Assembly (NCBI GenBank): GCA_964503315.1
Contig: CAZCZL010000001.1
Location: forward strand, 475,615-539,614
DNA: 64,000 nucleotides
Direction of reading: 5' to 3'
From: FEB-12 sp964503315
GTDB lineage: Bacteria > Zixibacteria > MSB-5A5 > GN15 > FEB-12
Shown here: in pieces, positions 8,714 through 17,163 of the stretch
Layout: each line of letters begins with the position of its first letter
How positions within the stretch are numbered: the first letter of the stretch is position 1
Program-made: the position numbers and the translations under genes
Notes under the pieces: model-generated
The model's input: only the letters and a program-made list of their open reading frames with translations
Database searches by the model: none
What the model was told of the DNA's origin: nothing

Positions 8714-9673
8714 ATGAAACGAATAGCGCTTTTACTTCTAGTGGTGGGCTTAGTGCTCATCTCATGCGAAAAGCAGCCGTTTCCCGGACAGGCGGTTCGC
8801 CTCGACAATGCGAGAATTGACCAACACAATTTAGTCGAGGTTCCGCTTCCCCGCTTTTCCAATATGAATGTCGACACTGTCGCCGCACGGAGATTCAATC
8901 AGCCGATTGATGCCGATAGTATTGAACTCTACGTGACCGGCGACAGCCAGCGGGTCTACCACCCGGTCATGATGTGCTATCGCGCACTACAACTGATCGC
9001 CACGTTTGTGAAGACCGGCGACAGCCTGGCCCTTCATCGAGCCGAGAAGTACGCCGCCAAGCTCCGTGATCTGTCCCACGAGTACGACGGCGCTCTCTTC
9101 GCCCCGTACGAGTTCGACCATAAAGTCCACCAGCAGCAGGATATGCTGCTTAAAGCACCATTCTATTCCGGCATGGCGCAAGGCGAGATACTGAGTGTTA
9201 TGATCCGGTTACACCGCCTGACCGGAAAGAACGAATATCTCGACTGGGCTCGTCAGACATTTCTCTCTCTGGAGCGAGTTCAGCCGCTCGATACGCCGTG
9301 GGTCTCCCGGATTGATCAGGATGGTTACTTCTGGATCGAGGAGTACACCTTCCCTGAAGGAATGGACCAGACCCTAAACGGCTTCATCGCCGCGGTTTAC
9401 GGTGTATACGATTACTATGTGCTGACCAGAGACCCGAGGGCTCGTCTGATGTGGGATGCCTGCCTGACGACACTCAGGCATTATCTCCCCGACTATCGGC
9501 GCCCTGGCATGCCCAGCTACTATTGCCTGGGTCACAATCACGGAGCGAACGAAGAATATCATCGCTTGCACGTCAGTATGTGCCGGGAACTCGCGAGACT
9601 CAGTGGCGATGAGTTCTTTGTCATGATCGCGCGCCAATTCAACGAAGACAGCCGGGCGACTGACCCCTTCTGA
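8714..9673 (+). CDS. Lipoprotein with D-glucuronyl C5-epimerase-like C-terminal domain
   Basis: 319 residues. The signal peptide ends in the lipobox LISC (Cys18), so it is a membrane-anchored lipoprotein. Residues ~75-315 look like the alpha-helical toroid of the D-glucuronyl C5-epimerase C-terminal family: FYSGMAQGEILSVMIRL, YLDWARQTFLSLE, FPEGMDQTLNGFIAAVYGVYDYY and EEYHRLHVSMCRELARLSGD. Members epimerise glucuronate in heparan-type polymers, and distant bacterial ones act on alginate-like glycans; the substrate here is unknown. It lacks the N-terminal beta domain of the animal enzyme. The gene ends 14 bp from the convergent glycosyltransferase gene. Confidence 0.7.
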   Translation: MKRIALLLLVVGLVLISCEKQPFPGQAVRLDNARIDQHNLVEVPLPRFSNMNVDTVAARRFNQPIDADSIELYVTGDSQRVYHPVMMCYRALQLIATFVKTGDSLALHRAEKYAAKLRDLSHEYDGALFAPYEFDHKVHQQQDMLLKAPFYSGMAQGEILSVMIRLHRLTGKNEYLDWARQTFLSLERVQPLDTPWVSRIDQDGYFWIEEYTFPEGMDQTLNGFIAAVYGVYDYYVLTRDPRARLMWDACLTTLRHYLPDYRRPGMPSYYCLGHNHGANEEYHRLHVSMCRELARLSGDEFFVMIARQFNEDSRATDPF

Positions 9674-9687
9674 CCGAACCGAGAGAG

Positions 9688-11589
9688 TCAATCAAGCAGT
9701 AGTACGTGACCAAGCGCATATGCACTATCGCCATACCCAGCTCTGATGTACAGTCCGCTATACCCAACTTCCGAGACAGAGTCTACGACAGTCACGGTGT
9801 CAAGTCTTAGACCACTGACCACCGGACGTGGAGGCTTGAGGAGCACATGCTGCAAAGCAGTGTCGCCAGACAATAAGGTCACTTGATATCGGTCATTTCC
9901 GTCAACACTAACCTCAATTCGACGTGCATGCATTGTTGAATCAAAAGTGACGGTGATTCCTGTCGAGGTCATGATCAGACATTTCGGGTCATTATATCGA
10001 GTCCCGGCGCGCCGCCGTTTGTTTATCTCTTCATACTCCACGTTGTGTAGCGGCCGCCGCCAGTAGGCGGCCAGATATTTATCGTACTGACCCGTATTGA
10101 GCGAGATTATTGACTTGAGGCGTTCCCAGGAGAAAAGATCACCTCTGGCCACCGTTCGAATCGCGTCGTAGTATCTGGCGAGGTTCACATCCTCAATCCG
10201 GTTGTCACTGTTCCTCACTGACTCGATGTACCCTTCCGGTATGACGCGATTGAAGTGGCCAATTCGCCACTTGGTTGGAGTTGGGATGGGAAGTTTGCCT
10301 ATCAGCGGATCGGACAGCCCCTGACGATCAACGATGTACAACTTAGGGCCGGCAAAAAATCCGATGAATCCGGTGCCCGGTCGTTCAAAGACCAGGCTGT
10401 CGGACTGACGTAGCGATCGTCCTTCAGCAGCCCAAGGATGTAACGGGGGGTTCTCCTGGCCGAAATTGACCAACAATCCAGTCGTCTGGTAATATCCGGC
10501 CCGTTCATCGTTGATGCAGCTATCCCAATAAATCTCCTCTGCATGCGTCCCGTAGTCGTTTCCCGACCAAAGCGGCGATGTCCCTGCGGTTAGTCCAACC
10601 GCGAAGAGTGCCATCACACCGCTTGCGGCCATCCATCGGGGGAGTCGCATCGGTTTGGCGAAAAGTAGAACGACAGCCACGGTGAACACCGGGGTGAGAA
10701 ACCTCCCGCTCATGAAATCACCGCCTACCTTGCAAATGTAGAGCAGGTGGAGGATCATTCCGACCACGAGCCATCTGTAGGTGCCGGACTTCCAGTGCCA
10801 GATCAGGCCGAGAACACCGAGAACAATGACGACTGCCGTGAGAGTGCTTTGAGTGGTGCCGTTGACCAGATAATGATACCCTTGCTCGAATAGCCTATCC
10901 GCGGCGATTCCCGTGGAGAGTTTTGCGTACGCGGTATTTGGTATCAATGAACCGTAGTACCATAAGCTGAAGAGCTCCCACAACCACAGGGGCATCGCGC
11001 CGACAAAAAGCCATCCGATCTTCTGCCACCTCCCTCTTCCCATGCAGGCACCAACCACTGCTGGTCCCAGCAGTAGCAGGAGGTCTAGCCGTGTCATCGC
11101 CGCAAGCGCCAGGGAACAACCGAGGGACAAAAGAGATCTTCGATCGTGGTTGTCGCGCAACACAATCCAAAGAAAAAGAACGATAGTCAGGTGGCTGAGA
11201 GGATTCTCCAAACCGGAAACGGAAAAATCAATCCACGGCTTGGAGAGGATCAGAAGGCCAGCGGCGGATGCGCCAGCCGCAATGTCGGGTGTGACTTTGT
11301 ACATCACCCAGGCAATCGCTATCAACGAAACGACGGCTGAGAGTAATATGCTCGTGTAGTAGATCTCACCGCTCAACGCATAGACGGGGATCAGAAGAAG
11401 CACCCAGAGCGGATGCGTATACGCTTGCACGCGCTCTGCCACATTCCAGCGCAGTCCGTATCCGTTGACGGCGTTGTCAACGGTACGAAACGAGATATAA
11501 GCATCATCGCAGACCCAGGCGTTGCGGACCAGGATCACGGACGCGATCAGCAATAACACTATACTGAGTATCTTGCCTGTTCGTGACAT
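9688..11589 (-). CDS. GT-C fold glycosyltransferase, AftB/ZomB-like membrane protein
   Basis: 633 residues. The N-terminal half has about a dozen hydrophobic segments; the C-terminal ~230 residues are soluble and probably periplasmic. After the first membrane segment comes DDAYISFR (D28, D29) and then GYGLRWNVAERVQAYTHPLW, the loop signature of polyprenyl-phosphate-pentose arabinofuranosyltransferases such as AftB and related GT-C enzymes. It is expected to move a sugar from a lipid-phosphate donor onto an exported glycan. The actual donor is not deducible. It lies downstream of the sigma factor gene but is separated from it by a terminator. Confidence 0.75.
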   Translation of the reverse strand: MSRTGKILSIVLLLIASVILVRNAWVCDDAYISFRTVDNAVNGYGLRWNVAERVQAYTHPLWVLLLIPVYALSGEIYYTSILLSAVVSLIAIAWVMYKVTPDIAAGASAAGLLILSKPWIDFSVSGLENPLSHLTIVLFLWIVLRDNHDRRSLLSLGCSLALAAMTRLDLLLLLGPAVVGACMGRGRWQKIGWLFVGAMPLWLWELFSLWYYGSLIPNTAYAKLSTGIAADRLFEQGYHYLVNGTTQSTLTAVVIVLGVLGLIWHWKSGTYRWLVVGMILHLLYICKVGGDFMSGRFLTPVFTVAVVLLFAKPMRLPRWMAASGVMALFAVGLTAGTSPLWSGNDYGTHAEEIYWDSCINDERAGYYQTTGLLVNFGQENPPLHPWAAEGRSLRQSDSLVFERPGTGFIGFFAGPKLYIVDRQGLSDPLIGKLPIPTPTKWRIGHFNRVIPEGYIESVRNSDNRIEDVNLARYYDAIRTVARGDLFSWERLKSIISLNTGQYDKYLAAYWRRPLHNVEYEEINKRRRAGTRYNDPKCLIMTSTGITVTFDSTMHARRIEVSVDGNDRYQVTLLSGDTALQHVLLKPPRPVVSGLRLDTVTVVDSVSEVGYSGLYIRAGYGDSAYALGHVLLLD

Positions 11590-11660
11590 TTCGGGTTCCC
11601 TCCCCGAATACTAGCCGATCGACGCGGCAAAAGCAACGGATTGTCGAGTAGGCAACCCAC

Positions 11661-11696
11661 AAAAAAACCGCCCGTCTCCGGGCGGCTCTTTTTTTG
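11661..11696 (-). terminator. Rho-independent terminator after sigma factor gene
   Basis: Stem CCGCCCG/CGGGCGG with a four-base loop, flanked by seven A on one side and seven T on the other on the plus strand. It can therefore work in either direction; it lies just past the sigma factor stop. Confidence 0.85.
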
Positions 11697-11712
11697 CGAT
11701 GTATGACAGTGC

Positions 11713-12567
11713 TCAGTTCAGATAGGCGCGCAAGGAACGGCTGCGCGAAGCATGCCGAAGCCTGCGGATCGCCTTCTCCTTGATCTGGCGGACACGTTCC
11801 CGCGTCAGCGAAAAGCGCGCGCCGATCTCTTCCAAAGTCAGCGCCTTCTCGTGATTCAGCCCGAAATAGAGGTTGATCACCTCCGCTTCGCGCGCGGTCA
11901 GGGTATCCAGCGCCTTCTCGATCTCCACTCTCAGCGACTGGCTCAACAGCGCTTCATCCGGCGACGGCTGAAACTCGTCTTCGAGAATATCGATGAGCGA
12001 GTTGTCCTCCGACACCGAAAACGGCGCGTCGAGCGACAAATGCGAATTGGAGATCTTCAGCGTGTCGGACACTTCACCCTCGGACAATTCCAGTTCCTTG
12101 GCGATCTCTTCTGGAGAAGGTTCACGCCCCAGCCCCTGTTCGAGGCGGCTGGAGATCTTGCCGATCTTGTGAAGTGTTCCCACGCGATTCAAGGGGAGTC
12201 GCACGATACGACTCTGCTCGGCCAATGCCTGAAGGATCGCCTGACGGATCCACCAGACCGCATAGCTGATGAACTTGAAGCCACGGGTCTCGTCAAACCG
12301 TTTTGCCGCTTTGATAAGACCAATGTTCCCCTCGTTGATCAGGTCAGCCAGCGAAAGGCCCTGATTCTGATACTGTTTGGCGACCGAAACGACGAAGCGC
12401 AGGTTGGCTTTGGTTAGTTTTTCCAGGGCCTTTTTGTCGCCCTGCTTGATCCTTCTTGCCAGACGCACTTCCTCATCGGCCGTAATAAGAGGCGTTTCCC
12501 CTATCTCGCGAAGATAGAGATCGAGCGACCGATCCTCGTCGCGATATTTGAGGGATTGCTTAGCCAC
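11713..12567 (-). CDS. rpoD: Sigma-70 family RNA polymerase sigma factor (primary type, RpoD/RpoS-like)
   Basis: 284 residues, GTG start preceded by AAGGAG. Region 1.2 (DLYLREIGETPLI) is followed directly by regions 2.1-2.4 (ANLRFVVSVAKQY, LINEGNIGLIKA, YAVWWIRQAI), region 3, and region 4.2 (TLEEIGARFSLTRERVRQIKEKAIRRLRH). Region 1.1 is missing, as in Bacteroidetes/Chlorobi housekeeping sigma factors. It is complete and intact. Whether it is the sole primary sigma or a group 2 paralogue cannot be told from one window. It is encoded 85 bp downstream of htrA on the same strand. Confidence 0.93.
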   Translation of the reverse strand: MAKQSLKYRDEDRSLDLYLREIGETPLITADEEVRLARRIKQGDKKALEKLTKANLRFVVSVAKQYQNQGLSLADLINEGNIGLIKAAKRFDETRGFKFISYAVWWIRQAILQALAEQSRIVRLPLNRVGTLHKIGKISSRLEQGLGREPSPEEIAKELELSEGEVSDTLKISNSHLSLDAPFSVSEDNSLIDILEDEFQPSPDEALLSQSLRVEIEKALDTLTAREAEVINLYFGLNHEKALTLEEIGARFSLTRERVRQIKEKAIRRLRHASRSRSLRAYLN

Positions 12568-12652
12568 GTGTTACTACTCTCTCCTTCTTCAAAATGCTCA
12601 CCATTCTATTCCGGATCCTCGCACTCCGCGAGAATGAAACGGCAAAACTCAC

Positions 12653-14152
12653 TTACGGTCTCACCACTTTGCGCGCGACCGATCCATCCGGCTCCTGTAC
12701 GATCAACGGCACCCGAGAACGATCCGACAGACCCTGGTCTACAGTGACGATATCATTCGTACTTCCGACCGGCTCGTTATTCACTTGCATGATGATCGTT
12801 CCCTCGGTGATCGATGCCCGGTCTGCCGGGGTGTTGGGGAATACTCGCGCCACATAAACGCCATCGACATGAGGAATCCCCAATTGTCTGGCGACGTCTT
12901 GCGTGAAATTGACCAACTGCATCCCCAGCCAATCGACCGAGCCACCCGCCGGGGCGGTTCGTCCGGTCCGGCTCGGCCGACCCTGAGACGCCAGGAACTG
13001 TTCCTGGTCGGCGACGGTCGCCTGCAGGCCGATCTCGTCACCGTCGCGCAGTACCCTCACCGGGACAGTGCTTCCCGTCTTCACGGTTGAGACCAGAACC
13101 GAGAATTGGTCGCTATTATCGACTTCTTCGCCATTGAATTTGACGATCACATCGCCACGGCGAATGCCAGCCCGTTCAGCCGGTGAGCCGCCGAAGACAG
13201 AATCTATCTTGACGCCGCGCACTGCGGCCAATCCAAGTCTCTTCGCGTCACGGACTGTCAGATCGGACAACCAGACTCCAAGCCAACCACGACTCACCTT
13301 GCCTGTCGCGATCAGATCCGGCACCACCGCGCGTGCCATGTTGATAGGAATGGCGAAGCCGATCCCGACCGAAGAACCGGTCGGACTGGAGATCGCCGCG
13401 TTCACGCCGACACATTCTCCCCGCAAATTGATTAGCGGTCCGCCGGAGTTTCCCGGGTTGATGGAGGCATCGGTTTGTATGTAGTTCTGAAAGCGCGGCG
13501 TCTCGTCGCCAAAGCGCAGATTGCTGCGACCCTTAGCCGAGATGACGCCGACCGTCACAGTCCGCTCCAGACCCTGCTGCGGGAAAGGATTGCCGATCGC
13601 AATAGCCCAATCGCCAACTTTCAATTCGTCCGAGTTTCCGAACGGAATTATGGTCACTTTCTCTTCCGGTTCAACCTTGATAACCGCGAGGTCGGTCAGC
13701 GGGTCGCTGCCCACGAGCTTGGCCGGATATTCGTACCCCGAAGCAGTCCGAACCGTCAATTGGGCGGCATCCTTGACCACATGGTTATTGGTCAGAACAT
13801 AGCCATCTTCGCGGAAAAAGAACCCTGAGCCGGAAGACATCCCCATCCCGCTATGGTACCACCACGGCCATTCCTGATTTTCGGAGCGAGCGGAGACGTT
13901 AACGACCGCGTTGGTCACTCGTTCGACCACGGAAACAAAGGGAGACTCGATCTCCCCATTCCGCTCAACAACGGGAAAAGCGCCAGTCTGGCTGATATTT
14001 GTCGGAACCTGGGCGATCGTCTGATCAGAGAAATTGAAATTGGCCGAAATGATCAAGCCAACTACCAGACAAACCACTGCCACCAGAATTATGGTGGCGA
14101 GACTTAGTCCGGATAGTCGATGACTGACGGAATGGAAGCGATTCTCTTCCAA
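12653..14152 (-). CDS. htrA: HtrA/DegP-type periplasmic serine protease with two PDZ domains
   Basis: 499 residues; TTG start with GGAGG seven bases upstream. A membrane anchor spans ~18-36. The trypsin-like domain contains the triad H124 (TNNHVV), D154 (DLAVIK) and S236 (GNSGGPL). Two PDZ domains follow (~285-375 and ~415-490). It degrades or refolds misfolded envelope proteins. A near-consensus promoter lies directly upstream. It is the first of three Deg-family proteins in the window and is upstream of the sigma factor gene. Confidence 0.95.
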   Translation of the reverse strand: MEENRFHSVSHRLSGLSLATIILVAVVCLVVGLIISANFNFSDQTIAQVPTNISQTGAFPVVERNGEIESPFVSVVERVTNAVVNVSARSENQEWPWWYHSGMGMSSGSGFFFREDGYVLTNNHVVKDAAQLTVRTASGYEYPAKLVGSDPLTDLAVIKVEPEEKVTIIPFGNSDELKVGDWAIAIGNPFPQQGLERTVTVGVISAKGRSNLRFGDETPRFQNYIQTDASINPGNSGGPLINLRGECVGVNAAISSPTGSSVGIGFAIPINMARAVVPDLIATGKVSRGWLGVWLSDLTVRDAKRLGLAAVRGVKIDSVFGGSPAERAGIRRGDVIVKFNGEEVDNSDQFSVLVSTVKTGSTVPVRVLRDGDEIGLQATVADQEQFLASQGRPSRTGRTAPAGGSVDWLGMQLVNFTQDVARQLGIPHVDGVYVARVFPNTPADRASITEGTIIMQVNNEPVGSTNDIVTVDQGLSDRSRVPLIVQEPDGSVARKVVRP

Positions 14153-14181
14153 TGAATTTCCTCCAACCGGTTGAGCCGAGA

Positions 14182-14210
14182 AGTATATGGCTCGTTTGAC
14201 GTTCTGTCAA
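14182..14210 (-). promoter_or_regulatory. Near-consensus sigma-70 promoter of htrA
   Basis: On the minus strand: TTGACA (14210-14205), a 17-bp spacer and TATACT (14187-14182), about 30 bp before the TTG start. The -35 is part of a small inverted repeat TTGAC-N5-GTCAA (14196-14210) that could be a regulator site. The rest of the 14,153-14,404 divergent gap shows no other recognisable element. Confidence 0.75.
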
Positions 14211-14404
14211 GTCCTATATGTGCGGGTTAGCGCAATTATCAGATGTTATAACGTTTCTGGTCTCCATTTGATTCAAGTATTTCTTCTTTCCTCCCGATTT
14301 TAATCGCTTGGCTGCCAGACTTTTAGGCCAACCGCCGAATCCCTGCGATTCCTGCCCCTCCGGACAGTTGACTTACGCCCGGCCACCCCGTACATTTGAT
14401 TTCT

Positions 14405-15052
14405 ATGCAACCTCTCTCGGGGACCGCTCAGCAGATCATCGAAATCGGCCAGCGCCTTGCCCAAAAAGGGTTTATCGCGGGTGCGGATGGCAATATCTCG
14501 GTCCGCATCTCCCCCTCCGAGATCATGGTCACCCCCTCCGGCCTCCCCAAAGGACGGCTTGCCCTTGGCGATCTGGTTATGGTCGACCCAGCCGGGAAAC
14601 ACCTGTCGGGCGAGCGTCGGGCCTCCTCCGAACTACTCATGCACCTGTTCGTTTACGCCCAACGGCCGGATATCCAGGCGTGCGTCCATTCTCACCCACC
14701 CCACACCACAGCGTTCGCGGTTGCCGGCAAACCGCTCCCAACAGACATCCTACCAGAAGTGATACTCGTTGTCGGGGAAATTCCTTTGACTGAATACGCC
14801 GCCACCGGAACCGATGAAGTACCGCGGGCGCTGGCTCCCTATATCGCGCGTGATAACGCTTTCATGCTGGGAAACCACGGTTTGCTGACTATCGGACGTA
14901 CATTAGAAGAAGCCTGGGCTCGTCACGAAACTGTCGAGCATTACGCCCGGATCCTTCACCTGGCATCCCAGATCGGTGGTGTCAGGGCGTTGCCCAAAAC
15001 TGAAGTCACCCGGCTCCAGGCGCTCAAAGAGAAGCTGTTCGGCAAATCGTAA
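14405..15052 (+). CDS. Class II aldolase/adducin family protein (fuculose-phosphate aldolase-like)
   Basis: 215 residues from the ATG at 14405; an in-frame TTG lies nine bases upstream, and neither has a clear ribosome-binding site. The family signature is present: GNISVR near the N-terminus (phosphate-binding), a Glu in RRASSELLMH, the zinc ligands of HSHPPHT, and a third His in the segment LGNHGLLTIG...RHETVEHYARI. Relatives cleave L-fuculose-1-phosphate, L-ribulose-5-phosphate or methylthioribulose-phosphate derivatives, releasing dihydroxyacetone phosphate or related products. The substrate is unknown. It opens a plus-strand operon running to panB. Confidence 0.85.
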   Translation: MQPLSGTAQQIIEIGQRLAQKGFIAGADGNISVRISPSEIMVTPSGLPKGRLALGDLVMVDPAGKHLSGERRASSELLMHLFVYAQRPDIQACVHSHPPHTTAFAVAGKPLPTDILPEVILVVGEIPLTEYAATGTDEVPRALAPYIARDNAFMLGNHGLLTIGRTLEEAWARHETVEHYARILHLASQIGGVRALPKTEVTRLQALKEKLFGKS

Positions 15053-15075
15053 TTCGCGGGTCAAGGCAGGAGACA

Positions 15076-16248
15076 ATGATAAAAAAGATCGTGGTCGACA
15101 AAGCTGACCGACTCTACCAGATGCCACTGGATATCTCGGCCTACATTCCATCCAGAACCGACAAACTGATCCGCCGGCCCGACTCGGTCGACTTGGCCTC
15201 ATTCAAATGGCCTCTCTCCTTCAATGCCGATTTCGCGATTGACCCGACCGGACTCAATCCGGCAAGCCCTGAGAAACTGAACAATTTGAAGGAGGAGCTG
15301 GCGAGCTGGTTCCTTGCCAAGCATCAGGTCAAACTTGTTCCGGAAAAAGAGATTTTTGTCGGCGGCCCGATCTCGACCCTGGCTTTTGCGCTGGCATTGG
15401 CCAATCTGGACAATGGTGATCTGGCGTTTGTCCCGGATCTCGGCATGCCACTCTATCGAAAAGTAGTTGTCGCGTCCGGTGCAGAGGCGGTTGGCTACAC
15501 TATCTCCCCCAAAAACAACTGGCGACCGGAGTTCGAACGCATCAACACTCGCATGGGACGGGTCGCGCGACTTCTCTTCCTCAATTCGCCGCACAACCCG
15601 ACCGGCGCGGAACTGTCTGAGAAAGAACTGGCCAACCTCGTCTGGCTCGCCGGCAAAGAGAATACGCTGATCGCCAACGATGCCGCTTACCAGTCTATTC
15701 CGTCGCGGATGCCTCTGTCGCTTCTGTCCGTCGAAGGAGCAAAGCGGGTCGGTGTCGAGCTCTATTCATTTTCCTATTCGTTCGGCCTCCCTGCGCTCCC
15801 CTTTGGGTTTGCGGTCGGAAATCGTGACGCCATAAGTGGCCTGGTCGCCGCCTCCAGTCTGATGAAGACTAGTATTCCCGAATACTTCGTTGATCTGGCG
15901 ATCCGCAATATTCGGCAGTATCCATCCGAGTCGCTCAAGTTCGTACGCAATCGTATCCAACAGACCAGCGCCGAGGCGGCATCGTTGATGAGCTTACTGT
16001 CTCTCGATGTTTCCGGTTACGCCACGGTCCCTTATCTTTGGGCACGGATCGAGCGACGCCGCTCGGCCGCCACGCTGGCACGGATGCTCTATCGACGTAC
16101 TCGCGTGATTAGCCTTCCAGGGACAATATTCGGCGAAAACGGCCAGGGATTCCTGCGCTTTTCGCTGACGTGCGGCCCTGAGGCGTACGACGAAGCGGTG
16201 ACACGCGTCAAAAAGCGCGTCAGCCTCGTGCGAGGGCTCGACGAATGA
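15076..16248 (+). CDS. Aminotransferase-fold protein lacking the PLP lysine
   Basis: 390 residues, fold type I aminotransferase class I/II by pattern. NSPHNPTG (170-177), NDAAYQ (201-206) and the carboxylate-binding Arg in FLRFSLT near residue 357 are kept. The segment normally reading SFSKxxGLPGLRxG is SFSYSFGLPALPFG: the Schiff-base lysine is Tyr234 (codon TAT at 15775-15777) and the phosphate-binding Arg is Pro242. An ordinary transamination mechanism is therefore unlikely; a PLP-binding regulator, a structural protein or new chemistry are possible. The reading frame is intact and the last four bases overlap folB, so it is not a decayed gene. Confidence 0.85.
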   Translation: MIKKIVVDKADRLYQMPLDISAYIPSRTDKLIRRPDSVDLASFKWPLSFNADFAIDPTGLNPASPEKLNNLKEELASWFLAKHQVKLVPEKEIFVGGPISTLAFALALANLDNGDLAFVPDLGMPLYRKVVVASGAEAVGYTISPKNNWRPEFERINTRMGRVARLLFLNSPHNPTGAELSEKELANLVWLAGKENTLIANDAAYQSIPSRMPLSLLSVEGAKRVGVELYSFSYSFGLPALPFGFAVGNRDAISGLVAASSLMKTSIPEYFVDLAIRNIRQYPSESLKFVRNRIQQTSAEAASLMSLLSLDVSGYATVPYLWARIERRRSAATLARMLYRRTRVISLPGTIFGENGQGFLRFSLTCGPEAYDEAVTRVKKRVSLVRGLDE

Positions 16249-16646
16249 AAGACCTCATCCGCCTGGTCGGTTGCTCATTTTACGGGTATCATGGCGTGCT
16301 TCCCTCCGAGCGCGAGGTCGGAGGCATCTTCGAAGTCGACTGTGAACTTGAGGTGGATGTGGCCGAAGCCGGCCATTCGGACCGCCTGAAAGATACGATC
16401 GACTACGGCGAGGTCTATCAGATGATCCGCGAGACCGTCGAAGAAACATCATTCTCGCTTGTCGAAGCGCTCGCCGAACAGATCGCCACCATTCTGCTTG
16501 ACAAATTTCCGGCCTACCGGGTAACTTTGCATGTCCGGAAGATGCGCCCACCTATCCCCGGCCACTTGCGATACATTGAAATTGTGGTGACGCGTTTGCA
16601 GCCCGACGTTTCCAAACTGACTGCGCGCGGCACGGAAGGATCATGA
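16245..16646 (+). CDS. folB: Dihydroneopterin aldolase
   Basis: 133 residues, full family length. It converts 7,8-dihydroneopterin to 6-hydroxymethyl-dihydropterin and glycolaldehyde in folate synthesis. The family features GCSFYGYHGVLPSERE (active-site Tyr, His and Glu region), TIDYGEVYQMI, and the catalytic lysine in VRKMRPPIPG are all visible. The ATG overlaps the preceding stop by four bases, and folK follows 7 bp downstream, so folB-folK form a typical consecutive pathway pair. Confidence 0.95.
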   Translation: MKDLIRLVGCSFYGYHGVLPSEREVGGIFEVDCELEVDVAEAGHSDRLKDTIDYGEVYQMIRETVEETSFSLVEALAEQIATILLDKFPAYRVTLHVRKMRPPIPGHLRYIEIVVTRLQPDVSKLTARGTEGS

Positions 16647-16653
16647 CCTGACC

Positions 16654-17163
16654 ATGCCAGAAATAGTCTATCTCCTGCTTGGCTCCAATCTCGGCGACCG
16701 CGAACGGAATCTTGCGAACGCCCGCGAACGGATCTCCGCCCTTGAAGGGTGCGAGTTGATAGCCAGTTCTTCTCTTTATGTCTCCGACGCGGTCGACATG
16801 CCGGTCGATTCCCCCTCGTTCCTTAACCAGGTGCTCAAGGTAGAATACGCCTACCCGCCGCTGGAACTATTGCACGCGCTCGAAAAGATCGAACTGGATC
16901 TCGGCAGAACCGACAAGGGGAAACTGCAACCTCGCCTGGTTGACTGTGATATTTTGCTTTTCGGGACCCAGATCATCAAGAGCGAGAAACTGACCGTCCC
17001 GCACGCCAAACTGACTCAGCGTCCGTTTGCGCTGGTTCCATTGCTGGAGATCGACGCCGCGCTGGTTCATCCCGCGCATAAGAAGCCGATAGCGTCGTTC
17101 CTCACCGAAAAGGGCAGCCAGTCCGTACTGCTGTATAAGGATCATGTCGCACGGACAAACTGA
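16654..17163 (+). CDS. folK: 6-hydroxymethyl-7,8-dihydropterin pyrophosphokinase
   Basis: 169 residues. It transfers pyrophosphate from ATP to hydroxymethyl-dihydropterin, the step after FolB. Visible signatures are LLGSNLGDRERNL at the start, the LxxIExxLGR-like segment LEKIELDLGRTDKG, and RLVDCDILLFG with the two metal-binding Asp. Its 3' end overlaps the start of the deoxynucleoside kinase by 20 bp. folP, the next enzyme, is not in this window. Confidence 0.95.
   Translation: MPEIVYLLLGSNLGDRERNLANARERISALEGCELIASSSLYVSDAVDMPVDSPSFLNQVLKVEYAYPPLELLHALEKIELDLGRTDKGKLQPRLVDCDILLFGTQIIKSEKLTVPHAKLTQRPFALVPLLEIDAALVHPAHKKPIASFLTEKGSQSVLLYKDHVARTN

Noticed and set aside
11752..12417. A 221-codon plus-strand frame
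   Set aside because: Antisense to the sigma factor gene; no independent support.
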